Positions 1-9,973 of a stretch of DNA of 64,000 nt are shown here, in pieces; the first letter of the stretch is position 1, and every line of letters begins with the position of its first letter. A program made the translations under genes and the position numbers. A model generated the notes under the pieces. That model worked only from the letters and a program-made list of their open reading frames with translations, ran no database searches and was not told the origin of the DNA. This DNA is from Sphingobacteriales bacterium (lineage in GTDB: Bacteria; Bacteroidota; Bacteroidia; Chitinophagales; UBA2359): assembly GCA_016711285.1 (NCBI GenBank), contig JADJTG010000017.1, positions 248,001-312,000 of the forward strand, in the 5' to 3' direction.

Positions 1-1
1 C

Positions 2-742
2 GGTCAGTGCGCCGCTATGGAGCAAATTTTAGATATTGCCACTCGCCACCGATTATTTGTGATTGAAGACAACGCCCAATCCATCGGCGCAGATTATACC
101 TTCAGCGATGGCAAACGCGCCAAAAGCGGCACCATGGGGCATATCGGCTGCACTTCTTTTTATCCTTCCAAAAATTTGGGAGCTTACGGCGATGCAGGAG
201 CTATATTTTGTAATGATGATGCACTCGCCCAACAACTCAAAATGGTCTGCAATCACGGTCAGTTGCAAAAATATCATTCGGATATTATAGGAATCAACTC
301 GCGTTTGGATAGTTTTCAGGGCGTAGTACTGAACGCAAAACTCAAGAAATTAGATACCTATATCGCTGCACGCCAAGCGGCTGCCGACCAATACGACCAA
401 TATTTCCGACAAGCGGAGGACAACATTACGATACCTTATCGCGCTCCTTACAGCACACACGTTTTTCATCAATATACCCTCATTATCCGAAACAAAAACC
501 GCGATATTTTAAAACAACAATTAGAACAAGCAGGTGTGCCTACTATGATTTACTACCCATATCCGATGCACCTCAACCGTGCTTTTGCTTATTTGGGGTA
601 CAAAAAAGGTGATTTTCCGGTGGCAGAAGCGGCGGCGGCACATACTATCTCGCTACCTATGCACAGCGAAATGAACGAAGCACAAATCAAATTTATCGGC
701 GAAACATTATTGCATTGCCTGCATCATACCCCTACCTTATAA
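2..742 (+). CDS. DegT/DnrJ/EryC1-type sugar aminotransferase, 3' part
   Basis: PLP-dependent nucleotide-sugar aminotransferase (aspartate aminotransferase fold) that would transaminate a keto-sugar nucleotide for surface polysaccharide synthesis. The frame is open from base 2 and the first residues, GQCAAM, match the middle of the family, so the true start lies before the window and about 240 C-terminal residues are seen. The Schiff-base lysine lies in SFYPSKNLGAYGDAGA, and the following NHGQ and GINSRLDSFQ segments are family hallmarks. The next genes, ugd and a UDP-glucuronate decarboxylase, also handle nucleotide sugars, so this is probably the end of a polysaccharide cluster. The exact substrate cannot be told. 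Family call is firm. Confidence 0.9.
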   Translation, partial: GQCAAMEQILDIATRHRLFVIEDNAQSIGADYTFSDGKRAKSGTMGHIGCTSFYPSKNLGAYGDAGAIFCNDDALAQQLKMVCNHGQLQKYHSDIIGINSRLDSFQGVVLNAKLKKLDTYIAARQAAADQYDQYFRQAEDNITIPYRAPYSTHVFHQYTLIIRNKNRDILKQQLEQAGVPTMIYYPYPMHLNRAFAYLGYKKGDFPVAEAAAAHTISLPMHSEMNEAQIKFIGETLLHCLHHTPTL

Positions 743-934
743 AAACAAACAAATTCAATCAATACAAAATATTAGTTTTCAGATATTTAAAACTAAAAAA
801 TCACTAATACATCAACAATTTTTAAAATTTATTGAGCCGATTTGTGACTTTATATACTTTCAAACATCAAGATAAAAAGGGACAATATTGGTTTTATTAT
901 TCATATTTTTTTAATACATATTTTTATACATTAG

Positions 935-2039
935 ATGAAAATCGCAGTAATTGGTACAGGCTATGTAGGTTTGGTGACGGGAACTTGTTTTGCAGAAACC
1001 GGCAATAATGTGACTTGCGTAGATATAGACGAGAAAAAAGTAGAATTGCTCCGTTCGGGCGGCATTCCTATTTATGAACCGGGGTTTAGATATTATTTTG
1101 AGCGCAATATCCGACAAGGTCGTATTCATTTTACCACTTCTTTGGAAGAAGGTATTGAACAACAGAAGTGGTATTTTGGCTTTGCCTACGCCTCCCAGGC
1201 GAAGATGGCTCGGCTGATTTGTCGTATATCCTGCGCGCGGCAGCCGATATTGCCCGCCTGCTCAAAGATTACAAAGTTATCGTCAATAAAAGCACTGTGC
1301 CGGTGGGTACGGCAGAAAAAGTGAAAGCCGTTATCAGCCAGTATTATACAGATGATGTAGATGTGGTTTCCAACCCCGAATTTTTGCGCGAAGGTGCTGC
1401 CGTAGAAGATTTTATGAAACCCGACCGCGTAGTGGTGGGAACCAGCAGCGAACGCGCCCGCAAAATCATGCAACGCCTCTACGAACCCTATATCCGTCAG
1501 GGCAACCCCATTTATTTTATGGACGAACGCTCTTAAAAACCTCCAAAGAATACGAGTACGATTTCAAAATTCTCAATTCTGTTATTGATGTCAATCAAAA
1601 ACAGCGTGAGCGTATGGTGGCTAAAATCCGGCAGTATTTTGGCGGCAACCTGAAAGATTTAAAAATAGCCGTATGGGGCTTGAGTTTTAAACCCAACACC
1701 GATGATCTTCGCGAAGCCCCCGCTTTGTATATTATCGAACAACTCCTGCAAGATGGCGCAGATATTACCGTTTTTGACCCCGAGTCTATGAAAAACGTAG
1801 AAGCGATTTTTGGTAATAAAATTAAATATGCCGCCAACCAATACGATGCCACCGAAAATGCCGATGCACTCGTCATTATGACAGAATGGAACGTATTCCG
1901 CTCACCAAATTTTGAGCGGATGGCGCAAAAAATGAAAAGAAAGATTATTTTTGACGGTCGTAATTTATACGCCGTCAATGATATGGAAGGTTTGGGCTTT
2001 GCTTACACGAGTATTGGCAGAAATCATGTAAACGGCTAA
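935..2039 (+). pseudogene. ugd: UDP-glucose 6-dehydrogenase, frameshifted and internally deleted
   Basis: UDP-glucose 6-dehydrogenase oxidises UDP-glucose to UDP-glucuronate with NAD. The N-terminal Rossmann motif GTGYVGLVTGTCFAE is intact from an ATG at 935. The reading then changes frame between about 1165 and 1200, where three single-base indels are needed to recover the family sequence VVFLALPTPPGEDGSADL. It changes again near 1531, where MDERS jumps straight to LLKTSKEYEYDFKILN. The family normally has roughly 70 residues between these points, including the GGSCFPKD loop with the catalytic Cys. The C-terminal UDP-binding domain (SFKPNTDD, FDGRN) is present to 2039. As written it cannot be an active enzyme; assembly error is possible. 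UDP-glucuronate is the substrate of the next gene. Confidence 0.85.
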
Positions 2040-2110
2040 ATTCCGGTTTACGGCAATTTTTACATAAAAAATATAACATCTTTTATACCAAGTAAATAAT
2101 TTTTTCACCC

Positions 2111-3046
2111 ATGCAAAAAAGGGTTTTGATTACCGGCGCAGCAGGATTTTTAGGCTCACACCTGTGCGACCGCTTTCTGAAAGAAGGATACCAAGTAATT
2201 GGTATGGACAATTTGCTCACCGGTAATTTGCGCAATATAGAGCATCTTTTCCCACGAAAAGATTTTGAATTTTATCACCACGATGTTTCCAAATTCGTGC
2301 ATGTGCCGGGTGATTTGCATTATATTTTACATTTTGCTTCGCCCGCCAGCCCCATTGATTATCTCAAAATGCCCATTCAAACGCTGAAAGTAGGCTCTTT
2401 GGGCACACACAATTTATTGGGTTTGGCAAAAGCGAAAAATGCACGCATCTTAGTTGCCAGCACCTCCGAAGTATATGGCGACCCCCTCATTCATCCGCAG
2501 CACGAGGAATACTGGGGCAATGTAAATCCGGTAGGTCCGCGCGGCGTATATGACGAAGCCAAGCGATTTCAGGAGGCAATGACGATGGCGTATCATACCT
2601 ATCACGGTTTGGAAACACGCATTGTGCGCATTTTCAACACTTATGGACCGCGTATGCGCTTAGATGATGGACGCGCACTGCCTGCATTTTTCAGTCAGGC
2701 AATGGAAAACAAACCCCTCACCGTATTCGGCGATGGCTCACAAACACGCTCTTTTTGCTATGTAGATGATTTGGTTGAAGGCATTTATCGTTTGTTGTTC
2801 AGCAACTACCACTTGCCTGTAAATATCGGCAATCCCGACGAAATTCCGCTGCAGCAACTCGCCGAAGAGGTATTGTCGCTCACAGGCTCGCCCTCCAAAA
2901 TAGAGTATCGCGCGCTGCCCGTTGACGACCCGAAAGTGCGCCAACCCGACATCACCCGTGCCAAAACCATTTTGGGCTGGGAGCCGAAATACAGCCGTTT
3001 GGAAGGTATGAAAATTACTTACGATTATTTTAAAAAGGTGTTGTAA
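2111..3046 (+). CDS. uxs: UDP-glucuronate decarboxylase (UDP-xylose synthase), extended SDR
   Basis: Extended short-chain dehydrogenase converting UDP-glucuronate to UDP-xylose for extracellular polysaccharide or O-antigen. It is 311 residues, full length for bacterial UXS. The NAD-binding motif GAAGFLGSHLCDR lies at residues 8-20, the catalytic STSEVYG and YDEAK (Tyr/Lys pair) follow, and RIFNTYGPRM and SQTRSFCYVDDL are characteristic of the UXS/GDP-mannose dehydratase group. The gene follows ugd by 71 bp, so the two would act in sequence from UDP-glucose. A strong hairpin terminator follows at 3092. Start ATG at 2111 is the only good one. Confidence 0.9.
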   Translation: MQKRVLITGAAGFLGSHLCDRFLKEGYQVIGMDNLLTGNLRNIEHLFPRKDFEFYHHDVSKFVHVPGDLHYILHFASPASPIDYLKMPIQTLKVGSLGTHNLLGLAKAKNARILVASTSEVYGDPLIHPQHEEYWGNVNPVGPRGVYDEAKRFQEAMTMAYHTYHGLETRIVRIFNTYGPRMRLDDGRALPAFFSQAMENKPLTVFGDGSQTRSFCYVDDLVEGIYRLLFSNYHLPVNIGNPDEIPLQQLAEEVLSLTGSPSKIEYRALPVDDPKVRQPDITRAKTILGWEPKYSRLEGMKITYDYFKKVL

Positions 3047-3091
3047 TTGGTAGAACAAACAAGTTTATTCATTCATTATTTTTATAAAAAG

Positions 3092-3123
3092 ACCGCTTAC
3101 TTTAAAAAAAGTAAGCGGTTTTT
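3092..3123. terminator. bidirectional hairpin terminator
   Basis: Perfect 12-bp stem ACCGCTTACTTT / AAAGTAAGCGGT with an AAAA loop, followed by T4 on the plus strand and by an A-rich stretch that gives a T run on the minus strand. It sits between the convergent uxs and aminotransferase genes. Confidence 0.9.
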
Positions 3124-3179
3124 CATTTTTAAAGGTTTTCAATATCTTTCTTTTAAAAAAAATATCCTGACACCATATT

Positions 3180-4373
3180 TTAGCGATTCTGATACGCCTT
3201 CAACCCCTCGCGCAAGCAAGCCACTGCCGCCTTCAAATCGGTTTCGTTGAGTACATAAGCAATACGCACTTCTTTTTTTCCAAACTCAGGCTGCGAATAA
3301 AAACCACTACCCGGAGCCATCATCACCGTTGCTCCCTGATAGCTGAAAGATTCCAGCATCCATTGGCAAAAATGGTCACAATCATCAATCGGCAAGCGCG
3401 CCATAATATAAAAAGCCCCACCCGGATTAGGACACACCACCCCTTCTATGCTGCGCAACCCCTCCACCAAAGTATCGCGGCGTTGGGTGTATTCTTTTTT
3501 TACCTCTTCAAAATAAGAAGACGGTGTACGCAAAGCGGCTTCGGCTGCCACTTCGCTAAAAGTAGGAGGACTCAGGCGTGCCTGTGCAAATTTGAGTGCT
3601 GTGGCAATAACCGCTTCATTACGGCTCACCAAAGCCCCCAAACGCGCACCGCAGGCACTGTATCTTTTAGAAATAGAATCGATAACAATGGCGTGTTGGT
3701 CTAAACCATCGAGCGATAAAATGGAAGTGTGGTGTGTGCCGTCGTAGCAAAATTCACGATATACCTCATCGCAAAACAAAAATAAATCGTGGCGCAAAGC
3801 AATATCGCGCAAACGCTCCAACTCCGCTTTTGAGTATAAATAACCCGTCGGGTTGTTGGGATTGCAAATTAAAATAGCTTTGGTGCGGGGAGTGATGAGG
3901 CGTTCAAATTCATCAATGGGCGGCAGGGCAAAACCATCGTCAATTTTTGCCCTGATAGCCTTGATATGAATACCGCCCGCCGTAGAAAAACCATTGTAAT
4001 TGGCATAAAAAGGCTCAGGAATAATAATTTCATCGCCTTCATCTAAGCACGAAAACAAACCGAAATACAAAGCCTCCGAACCGCCCGTTGTCACCATAAT
4101 ATCCTGCGCACGCACCTTCACGCCCACACTTTCGTAGTAGCCGCACAGCTTTTGACGATACGACAAACTACCTTGCGAAGGCAAATATTCCAGCACTTCG
4201 GCATTGAAATCATGCACAGCGTCCATCACCACCTGCGGCGTTTTGATGTCGGGCTGTCCGATGTTCAAGTGATAAATTTGTACCCCGCGTTGCTTGGCTG
4301 CATCAGCATAAGGCACTAATTTGCGAATGGGCGAAGGCGGCATGGTGCTGCCTTTTTGAGAAACTTTGGGCAT
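3180..4373 (-). CDS. class I/II PLP-dependent aminotransferase (AspC-like)
   Basis: Aminotransferase of the aspartate aminotransferase superfamily (fold type I), about 397 residues, cytosolic. Visible landmarks are LNIGQPDIKTP near the N-terminus, GGSEALYFG (phosphate-binding), NPNNPTGYLYSK, CDEVYREFCYDG and the PLP lysine in SISKRYSACGARLG, followed by VRIAYVLNE with the substrate-carboxylate Arg. The start at 4373 (MPKVSQ) is preferred; another ATG lies five codons upstream. The variant active-site context SKRYSACGARLG is typical of Bacteroidota members annotated as aspartate or prephenate aminotransferases; the true substrate is not resolvable here. It is monocistronic and converges on uxs. 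Confidence 0.88.
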   Translation of the reverse strand: MPKVSQKGSTMPPSPIRKLVPYADAAKQRGVQIYHLNIGQPDIKTPQVVMDAVHDFNAEVLEYLPSQGSLSYRQKLCGYYESVGVKVRAQDIMVTTGGSEALYFGLFSCLDEGDEIIIPEPFYANYNGFSTAGGIHIKAIRAKIDDGFALPPIDEFERLITPRTKAILICNPNNPTGYLYSKAELERLRDIALRHDLFLFCDEVYREFCYDGTHHTSILSLDGLDQHAIVIDSISKRYSACGARLGALVSRNEAVIATALKFAQARLSPPTFSEVAAEAALRTPSSYFEEVKKEYTQRRDTLVEGLRSIEGVVCPNPGGAFYIMARLPIDDCDHFCQWMLESFSYQGATVMMAPGSGFYSQPEFGKKEVRIAYVLNETDLKAAVACLREGLKAYQNR

Positions 4374-4523
4374 ATATTTTAAATACAAGGATATTTTAAA
4401 AAAATCAATACAAAAAAAATGCTGCTACCAATAAGAGTACTCTAAAAGAGATAAGAGCTATTTTTATTTCGCAACAAGGCAAAGGTAGTAAATTTTCCTG
4501 CTTTCGCAAGTTGCAGTAAGGGA

Positions 4524-6501
4524 TTAATTCTTTTTGCTGTGTCGTATGGCTTTCATATTGTATTGCAGTTTCACATCTATTTCTATGGAGCGTCCGGGCA
4601 AGGGGCGTTGTGCAATAGTCTGATAATTTTCATTGGTTATATTGTTGATTTTCAAACCTATATGCAATTCTTTGGAAGGAAACACCCAAGGATAATACAA
4701 AGCAATATGTTGTAAAAGATAAGGCTGTAACCAAGTTGTATTGCGGGTATCGGTATAGCTTTTGCTCACGCGCTGTAGCGTATAAGTGAGCGACAAACGC
4801 TTTTTAAATATCAAGGTAAAATGTTGCCTTAGTTTCCACTGCGGTGTATAGGGAAGTTGTTTTCCCCACTCAGCAACATTTGCCGAAGTATGATGTAATT
4901 GTGTGCTTTTACCGCCATCTGCCGCTATTTTCCATTGCCAGCTCCAACGGGGCTGAGGGCGTGCCAGCGTTATTTCTGCTTCTGCTCCCCTACTCCACAC
5001 CCGCTGCAAATTTTGCGGCGAAAATAAAGCTCCGTTCAAGGGCAGCCATACTATCCAATCTTTCACGCGACTGCTATACACACTACACTGATAAGTCCAC
5101 TCTATTTTTCCGTTTTTTTTTCCGCTTATTCCTATTTCTTGCGCATAACCGCTTTCCGGCTTCAAATCAGGATTACCCCCCGGCTGCCAAAATAAATCGT
5201 TGAGTGTGGGCTGGCGATAATGACGTTCTGCATTGGCATAGATACGCAACAAGTCTTTTTTCAACTGCCACGATAGACCTATTGCGGGCATGGGAGGCAA
5301 AAAACGGGTGCTGTGTGCTTGCCGCATTGAAACATTGAGCAAGGCTTTTTGTTGGGCAAAAGTCAAGGAATAAGCGACTAAGGCACTCACCGTATTGCGT
5401 TGTGCTGTATAAACCGAAGTATGTGCCTTTTGATGTTGCATTTGCAAACTCAACGCTATTTTATGTTGCCGCTGATGATAGTTCCATTCATTTTCAAAAG
5501 AAAAGGAAGGGGCGCGGTTGGTGGCATCAATACCATTTATATTATCCTGATAATCAATATTTTCGTAAAAATAATTAAAAGCGGTATTGCGGTAGCCATA
5601 TAAATTACGATGCTGCCAGCGGATACCGCCGTGCCAGTTGCGGTCGTGCTGCACCGCCTGCGAAAGTGTTTGTGCCAAAGTAGGCGGAATATGGCGGCTA
5701 TATAACTGACGCAATACATACATTTGCAAAATATCGGCATTATTTACGGCAAAAGTAGCACTGCCCAAAGCGGCGAATTGTGTTTGCTGCGCATTTTGTA
5801 GCCGAACACGCGGCTGATTGGGTAAAAAAGGATTGTCGTAGGTAAAATCGTTGTCGGTGCTGCGGGCAAAGATTTTTAAACGAAGGGCAAAGCGTTTTGC
5901 ATCACCTGTGGCATAAGCTGCCGCCGCCTGTTGTGTATTAAAACTGCCGCTTTGCAGATACAGCGTAGCTTGGTGTGCATCGTTCAACGCCGGAAACGTA
6001 CTAAAATGCACACTCGCGCCCACTGCCCCACTGCCCCACACTGCGCCGTTGCCGCCGTATTCTACTGCTATTTGCTCAAAAAAACCGCCGGCAACAAAGC
6101 AAGGTCACTTACACCATTCATAGAGCTTTGCAGATTGAAGCCATTGAGCAAGAGGGCGGTATGCTGCGCCGCCGTTCCCCGAAAAGAAGGGGTGGCAAGC
6201 GTTCCTGCTCCATAGTGGCGGATAAAAACGGGGTATTTTCGCTCAACAACTGCGGTAGCGACTGAGGCGGCAGCGAATCGGGGTGAAAAATATGGGCAAA
6301 TGAGGTGGCGGTGAAGGTAGCACGCGGGCTGTAAATGGCAACTTCGGGCAATGAATGAACAGAGATGCTGTCGGGAATAGCGGCTTGAGCAAAGATACTG
6401 GGCTGTATTCCGAATAAAAATATCAACTTTGAAAAAAAATATATAAAATTGATGCCCAATAATTTATCATTCTTCTTAAATAAACTCCACAACAGATACA
6501 T
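4524..6501 (-). CDS. TonB-dependent outer-membrane receptor (BtuB-like), two frameshifts
   Basis: TonB-dependent receptor of about 655 residues that would import a small ligand such as a cobalamin or siderophore. A hydrophobic N-terminus ending FAQA is a signal peptide. The TonB-box/plug segment LPQLLSENTP continues after a 1-nt loss near 6230 as VFIRHYGAGTLATPSFRGT and LLLNGFNLQSSMNGV, and after another 1-nt loss near 6088 as GFFEQIAVEYGGNGAVWGSG, which is the plug signature. The barrel follows and ends near NYQTIAQRPLPGRSIEI. Both losses fall in homopolymers (C run and G run), so the gene is probably intact in the organism. No carboxypeptidase-like N-terminal domain or SusD partner is adjacent. 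The ligand is unknown; I saw no cobalamin riboswitch upstream. Confidence 0.85.
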
Positions 6502-6588
6502 GCTAAACAGTGCGTATTTTTTATAAGCGCAAATATAACTTTTTATCTATCTTCATTGTTTTTAATTCCTTATTCATCTATCAATAAT

Positions 6589-7542
6589 ATGAGCAAAAAT
6601 CCTCCCGTTTTTCCCGTAGAAAAAATAGAAGCCGAATGGCGGGCGCAGCTTTCGCCCGAACAATATGATGTGTTGCGCGAGCAGGGAACAGAGCGTCCGT
6701 TTAGTGGTAAGTTTAATTTGCACCACGAAAAAGGCACTTATCATTGTGCCGCTTGCGGCAATGCTTTATTTTCGGACGAAATGAAATTTGAGTCGCATTG
6801 TGGCTGGCCGAGTTTCGACCGCGAAATCAAAGGCGGAAAAATTCTGCAACGCTTGGATAAATCGCATGGCATGCTGCGCACCGAAATTGTGTGCGCGCAA
6901 TGCGGTGGGCATCTGGGGCATATTTTTAATGATGGCATCACCGACACCGGTATGCGATATTGTGTCAATTCTTTGTCGTTGGAATTTTCGCCCACAACCG
7001 AAGCCCCCGCCGACAAAGAACAAATTACGCTCGGCGGCGGCTGCTACTGGTGCATAGAGGCGGTTTTTCAACGTTTGCGGGGAGTGGAAAAAGTGGAGTC
7101 GGGATTTTCGGGTGGCTTTATAAAAAACCCCGCTTACCGCGAAGTGTGCAACGGCAATACCGGACACGCCGAAGTGGTTCAAATTACTTTTGATACTTCA
7201 AAAATTTCATTGGAAGAAATTTTGCAGGTGTTTTTCAGCGTACATGACCCCACCACCCTCAACCGTCAGGGCGGCGATGTGGGTACACAGTATCGCTCCG
7301 TTATTTTTTATCACAACGAAGCCCAACACCAAGTGGTTCGGAAAGTGTTGCAGGAATTAGAAGCCGAAAAGGTTTTTGACCAACCTATCGTTACACAAGT
7401 ACAAGCCTTTGAGGTATTTTATAAAGCAGAAGATTATCATCAAAATTATTTCAACGACAACGGCACACAGCCTTATTGTCAGGCAGTGGTGCGCCCCAAA
7501 GTAGAGAAGTTTCAAAAGGTATTCAAAGAAAAGCTGTTGTAG
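6589..7542 (+). CDS. msrBA: fused peptide-methionine sulfoxide reductase MsrB-MsrA
   Basis: Bifunctional enzyme repairing both epimers of methionine sulfoxide. The N-terminal MsrB half carries the zinc motifs CAAC and CAQC, HCGWPSF, and the catalytic Cys in MRYCVNSLSL. The C-terminal MsrA half begins ITLGGGCYWCIEAVF with its catalytic Cys, then FSGGFIKNPAY, TGHAEVV, HDPTTLNRQGGDVGTQYRS and EDYHQNYF. The order is B then A, the reverse of the Neisseria-type fusions. An ATG at 6589 (MSKNPPVF) is the likely start; an in-frame upstream ATG at 6556 would add 11 residues without similarity. No export signal is seen, so it is probably cytosolic. Confidence 0.93.
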   Translation: MSKNPPVFPVEKIEAEWRAQLSPEQYDVLREQGTERPFSGKFNLHHEKGTYHCAACGNALFSDEMKFESHCGWPSFDREIKGGKILQRLDKSHGMLRTEIVCAQCGGHLGHIFNDGITDTGMRYCVNSLSLEFSPTTEAPADKEQITLGGGCYWCIEAVFQRLRGVEKVESGFSGGFIKNPAYREVCNGNTGHAEVVQITFDTSKISLEEILQVFFSVHDPTTLNRQGGDVGTQYRSVIFYHNEAQHQVVRKVLQELEAEKVFDQPIVTQVQAFEVFYKAEDYHQNYFNDNGTQPYCQAVVRPKVEKFQKVFKEKLL

Positions 7543-7610
7543 TTTGATTTTAAAAAAAGGTATTTCTTTTTCTTTTTAAAAAAGTATTTTTTTATAAAAG
7601 CGGCAGCACA

Positions 7611-8546
7611 ATGAATACAAATCCTTCTTTTTCTTCAACTTTGGTATTGGCGGGCGGCTCCGGCTTTATCGGCAGCTACATTACTCAATATTTTACGGAA
7701 AGAAATTATAAAATTGTGGTTTTGACGCGGCAGGCAGTATATGCCTCGCCCCAAGCTGCTGTTGAATATGTGCATTGGGACGGCGAAAATGTGGGAGATT
7801 GGCAGCGATATATAGAAAATGCCGCCGCTATCATCAATTTAAGCGGAAAAAGTGTAGCTGCCTTGCACACGCCTTCGGTACGAAAAGAAATCGTCAGCAG
7901 CCGCGTGCGGTCGGTGCGGGCAGTGGGCGAAGCGATTGCCCGTTGCCAACAGCCGCCGCCCCTGTGGGTACAGGCTTCGGCGGTGGGCTACTACGGCAAC
8001 ACCGCCGCCACCTGCACCGAAGACAGTCCCGCCGGAAGTACTTTTTTGGCGCAGGTATGCCAACAGTGGGAAACCGCCTTTGCAGCACAAACCCTCCCCA
8101 CTGTGCGTCCTGTGTTGCTGCGCTTGGGCATTGCTTTGGAGCGCGGCGGCGGTGCTTTGCAGCCGCTTATCAAAGCGACACGCCTATTTGCGGGCGGTGC
8201 GGCGGGCAGTGGCGAGCAATATATGCCTTGGTTTCATGCCGAAGATTTGTGCCGCTTTATAGAAATTGCCCTGCAAAATGCTGCCATCAAGGGGGCTTAT
8301 AATATATGTGCTCCTGAAGTGCCCACTAATGCCGAATTTATGAAAACCCTACGCCAACAGTTGCATCGCCCCTGGTCGCCGGCGGTGCCTACCGTCATTT
8401 TGCGCCTCGCCGCCCCCCTGCTGATGAACGCCGAGCCTTCGGTGATTTTGGAAGGCTGCCGCGCAGTGCCGCACCGCCTGCAAGAGTTGGGTTTTTCGTT
8501 TAAATACCCTACCTTAGCCACCGCATTAAAAGCAATTTTTTCATAA
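7611..8546 (+). CDS. TIGR01777/YfcH-family NAD-dependent epimerase-like protein
   Basis: Extended SDR protein of 311 residues, of the YfcH/SDR39U1 family whose reaction is not established. The Rossmann motif LAGGSGFIGSYIT is at residues 13-25, then INLSGKSVAA, SSRVRSV, and the active-site stretch QASAVGYYGNT followed by CTEDSPAGSTFLAQVCQQWE, which is diagnostic of the family. The C-terminal DUF1731 segment NAEFMKTLRQQLHRPW and EPSVILEGCRAVPHRLQELGF is complete. It lies 50 bp upstream of era in the same direction. Family call is firm; biological role is unknown. Confidence 0.9.
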   Translation: MNTNPSFSSTLVLAGGSGFIGSYITQYFTERNYKIVVLTRQAVYASPQAAVEYVHWDGENVGDWQRYIENAAAIINLSGKSVAALHTPSVRKEIVSSRVRSVRAVGEAIARCQQPPPLWVQASAVGYYGNTAATCTEDSPAGSTFLAQVCQQWETAFAAQTLPTVRPVLLRLGIALERGGGALQPLIKATRLFAGGAAGSGEQYMPWFHAEDLCRFIEIALQNAAIKGAYNICAPEVPTNAEFMKTLRQQLHRPWSPAVPTVILRLAAPLLMNAEPSVILEGCRAVPHRLQELGFSFKYPTLATALKAIFS

Positions 8547-8595
8547 AAAATTATATCATTCCAATACATCGATTGATTTTTTTTAAATAAAATTT

Positions 8596-9477
8596 ATGGA
8601 TACACCACACAAAGCCGGTTTTGTGAATATTTTGGGTAAGCCCAACGTGGGCAAATCTACGCTGATGAACGCCTTAGTGGGTGAGCGGCTCTCTATCATT
8701 ACTTCCAAAGCACAAACCACACGCCACCGCATTATGGGCATTGTGAATGGTGACGATTTTCAGATTGTATATTCAGATACGCCGGGTATTTTGTTGCCGA
8801 AATATAAATTGCAGGAAGCGATGATGACCTTTGTGCATACGAGTTTGCAAGATGCTGATGTGTTTTTGGTGCTTACCGAAGCCAACGACAAAGATTTTGC
8901 GCCGGTGTGGGAAAAAGTGCAGCATTTGTCTGTACCTAAAATTTTGCTCATTAATAAAATAGATTTATTGCCTCCGGCGAATATTGCCAACGTGGTTGCG
9001 GAGTGGAACGAAAAATACAAACCCACCGTATGTCTGCCGATTTCGGCATTGAAACGCATCAATTTAGAGCCAGCCTTTGCCGCTATATTGCAACATTTGC
9101 CGCCGCACCCGCCTTATTTTCCGAAAGATGCCCTCACCGACCGCCCCGAGCGGTTTTTTGTGGCGGAAATTGTCCGCGAAAAAATATTTTTGAACTACCA
9201 GCAGGAAATTCCCTACGCCACCGAAGTAGTCATAGAAAGTTTTAAAGAAAGCCCCGACATTGTGCGCATCAAGGCACTGCTGCTCGTGGAGCGCAACACA
9301 CAAAAATCTATTTTGATTGGCAAAGGCGGAGCGATGCTCAAAAAGGTGGGCAGCGAAGCACGCGCCGATATCGAGACTTTTTTGGAGCAAAAAGTGTTTT
9401 TGGAGTTGTTTGTAAAGGTGGAAGAAAAATGGCGCGACAGCGAGCGGTGGCTGCGCAATTTGGGTTATAAGGGTTGA
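8596..9477 (+). CDS. era: GTPase Era
   Basis: Essential Ras-like GTPase that binds the 3' end of 16S rRNA and assists 30S maturation. G1 GKPNVGKST is at residues 14-22, with TTRHRIMG (G2), DTPG (G3), NKID (G4) and SALK (G5). The C-terminal KH domain contains ESPDIVRIKALLLVERNTQ and the GKGGAMLKKVG loop. Length 293 residues is usual for Era. The gene is complete, with the start ATG at 8596 giving MDTPHKAGFVNI. It converges on a truncated minus-strand gene ending at 9488. Confidence 0.95.
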   Translation: MDTPHKAGFVNILGKPNVGKSTLMNALVGERLSIITSKAQTTRHRIMGIVNGDDFQIVYSDTPGILLPKYKLQEAMMTFVHTSLQDADVFLVLTEANDKDFAPVWEKVQHLSVPKILLINKIDLLPPANIANVVAEWNEKYKPTVCLPISALKRINLEPAFAAILQHLPPHPPYFPKDALTDRPERFFVAEIVREKIFLNYQQEIPYATEVVIESFKESPDIVRIKALLLVERNTQKSILIGKGGAMLKKVGSEARADIETFLEQKVFLELFVKVEEKWRDSERWLRNLGYKG

Positions 9478-9487
9478 TCTACCCATT

Positions 9488-9805
9488 TTATTTCACTATC
9501 AATCTACAATTTTTAATATAAGTATCGCTTACAATTTGCACTATATAATTTCCTTTGGCTAAATTATTTTTTACATTTATATTATTTTTCACATCCTGAC
9601 GTAACACTATTTTTCCTTCCATATTATACACCGTTATATAGTTGGCAATTTTATTAGGGTCATAAATTTGAATGTCATTATTTTCTGTAATGTAATTTGG
9701 AAAGACACCCAATACGTTTTCTATATTAGTAATATTAACGGTTGTAGGAACAGATGCATTCAAATTAATATTATCTACAAAAATAGTATTAACGTAAGTG
9801 GTAAT
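9488..9805 (-). pseudogene. truncated tail of a T9SS type A secreted protein
   Basis: Only the last ~105 codons remain. The frame is open from a stop codon at 9806-9808 and reads TTYVNTIFVDNINLNASVP, then a typical T9SS type A C-terminal sorting domain: VFPNYITENNDIQIYD, ITVYNMEGKIVL, LAKGNYIVQIV, ending RLIVK. The IFVDNINL segment resembles the end of a MAM-like lectin domain. There is no start codon or signal peptide; the upstream part has been lost at about 9806, next to an inverted repeat and an orphan terminator. Low GC compared with era. Confidence 0.75.
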
Positions 9806-9837
9806 CTACCAAATTTGATAGATATTAGAACACGGGG

Positions 9838-9917
9838 GACACAGATTTAGATAGATTAACACATATTTTTCAGGTCTTTTGGTGTTTTCATCTGCTATAA
9901 TCAACCTAATCTGTGTC
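9838..9917. repeat. imperfect inverted repeat, about 80 nt
   Basis: Left arm GACACAGATTTAGATAGATT (from 9838) pairs with right arm TAATCAACCTAATCTGTGTC (9898-9917) with a few mismatches, separated by about 40 nt. It lies exactly where the T9SS gene is truncated. The stretch 9806-10108 holds no other gene; besides this repeat it contains only the orphan terminator at 9974. Confidence 0.5.
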
Positions 9918-9973
9918 GTCTATATGCCTTATTTAAGCAGGTTACCATTGGGGTTATTTATTTGTTATAGTAG

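Noticed and set aside
6480..6588. Cobalamin riboswitch upstream of the BtuB-like receptor
   Set aside because: The short leader between the divergent genes lacks the B12-box and enough length; I see no conserved riboswitch core.
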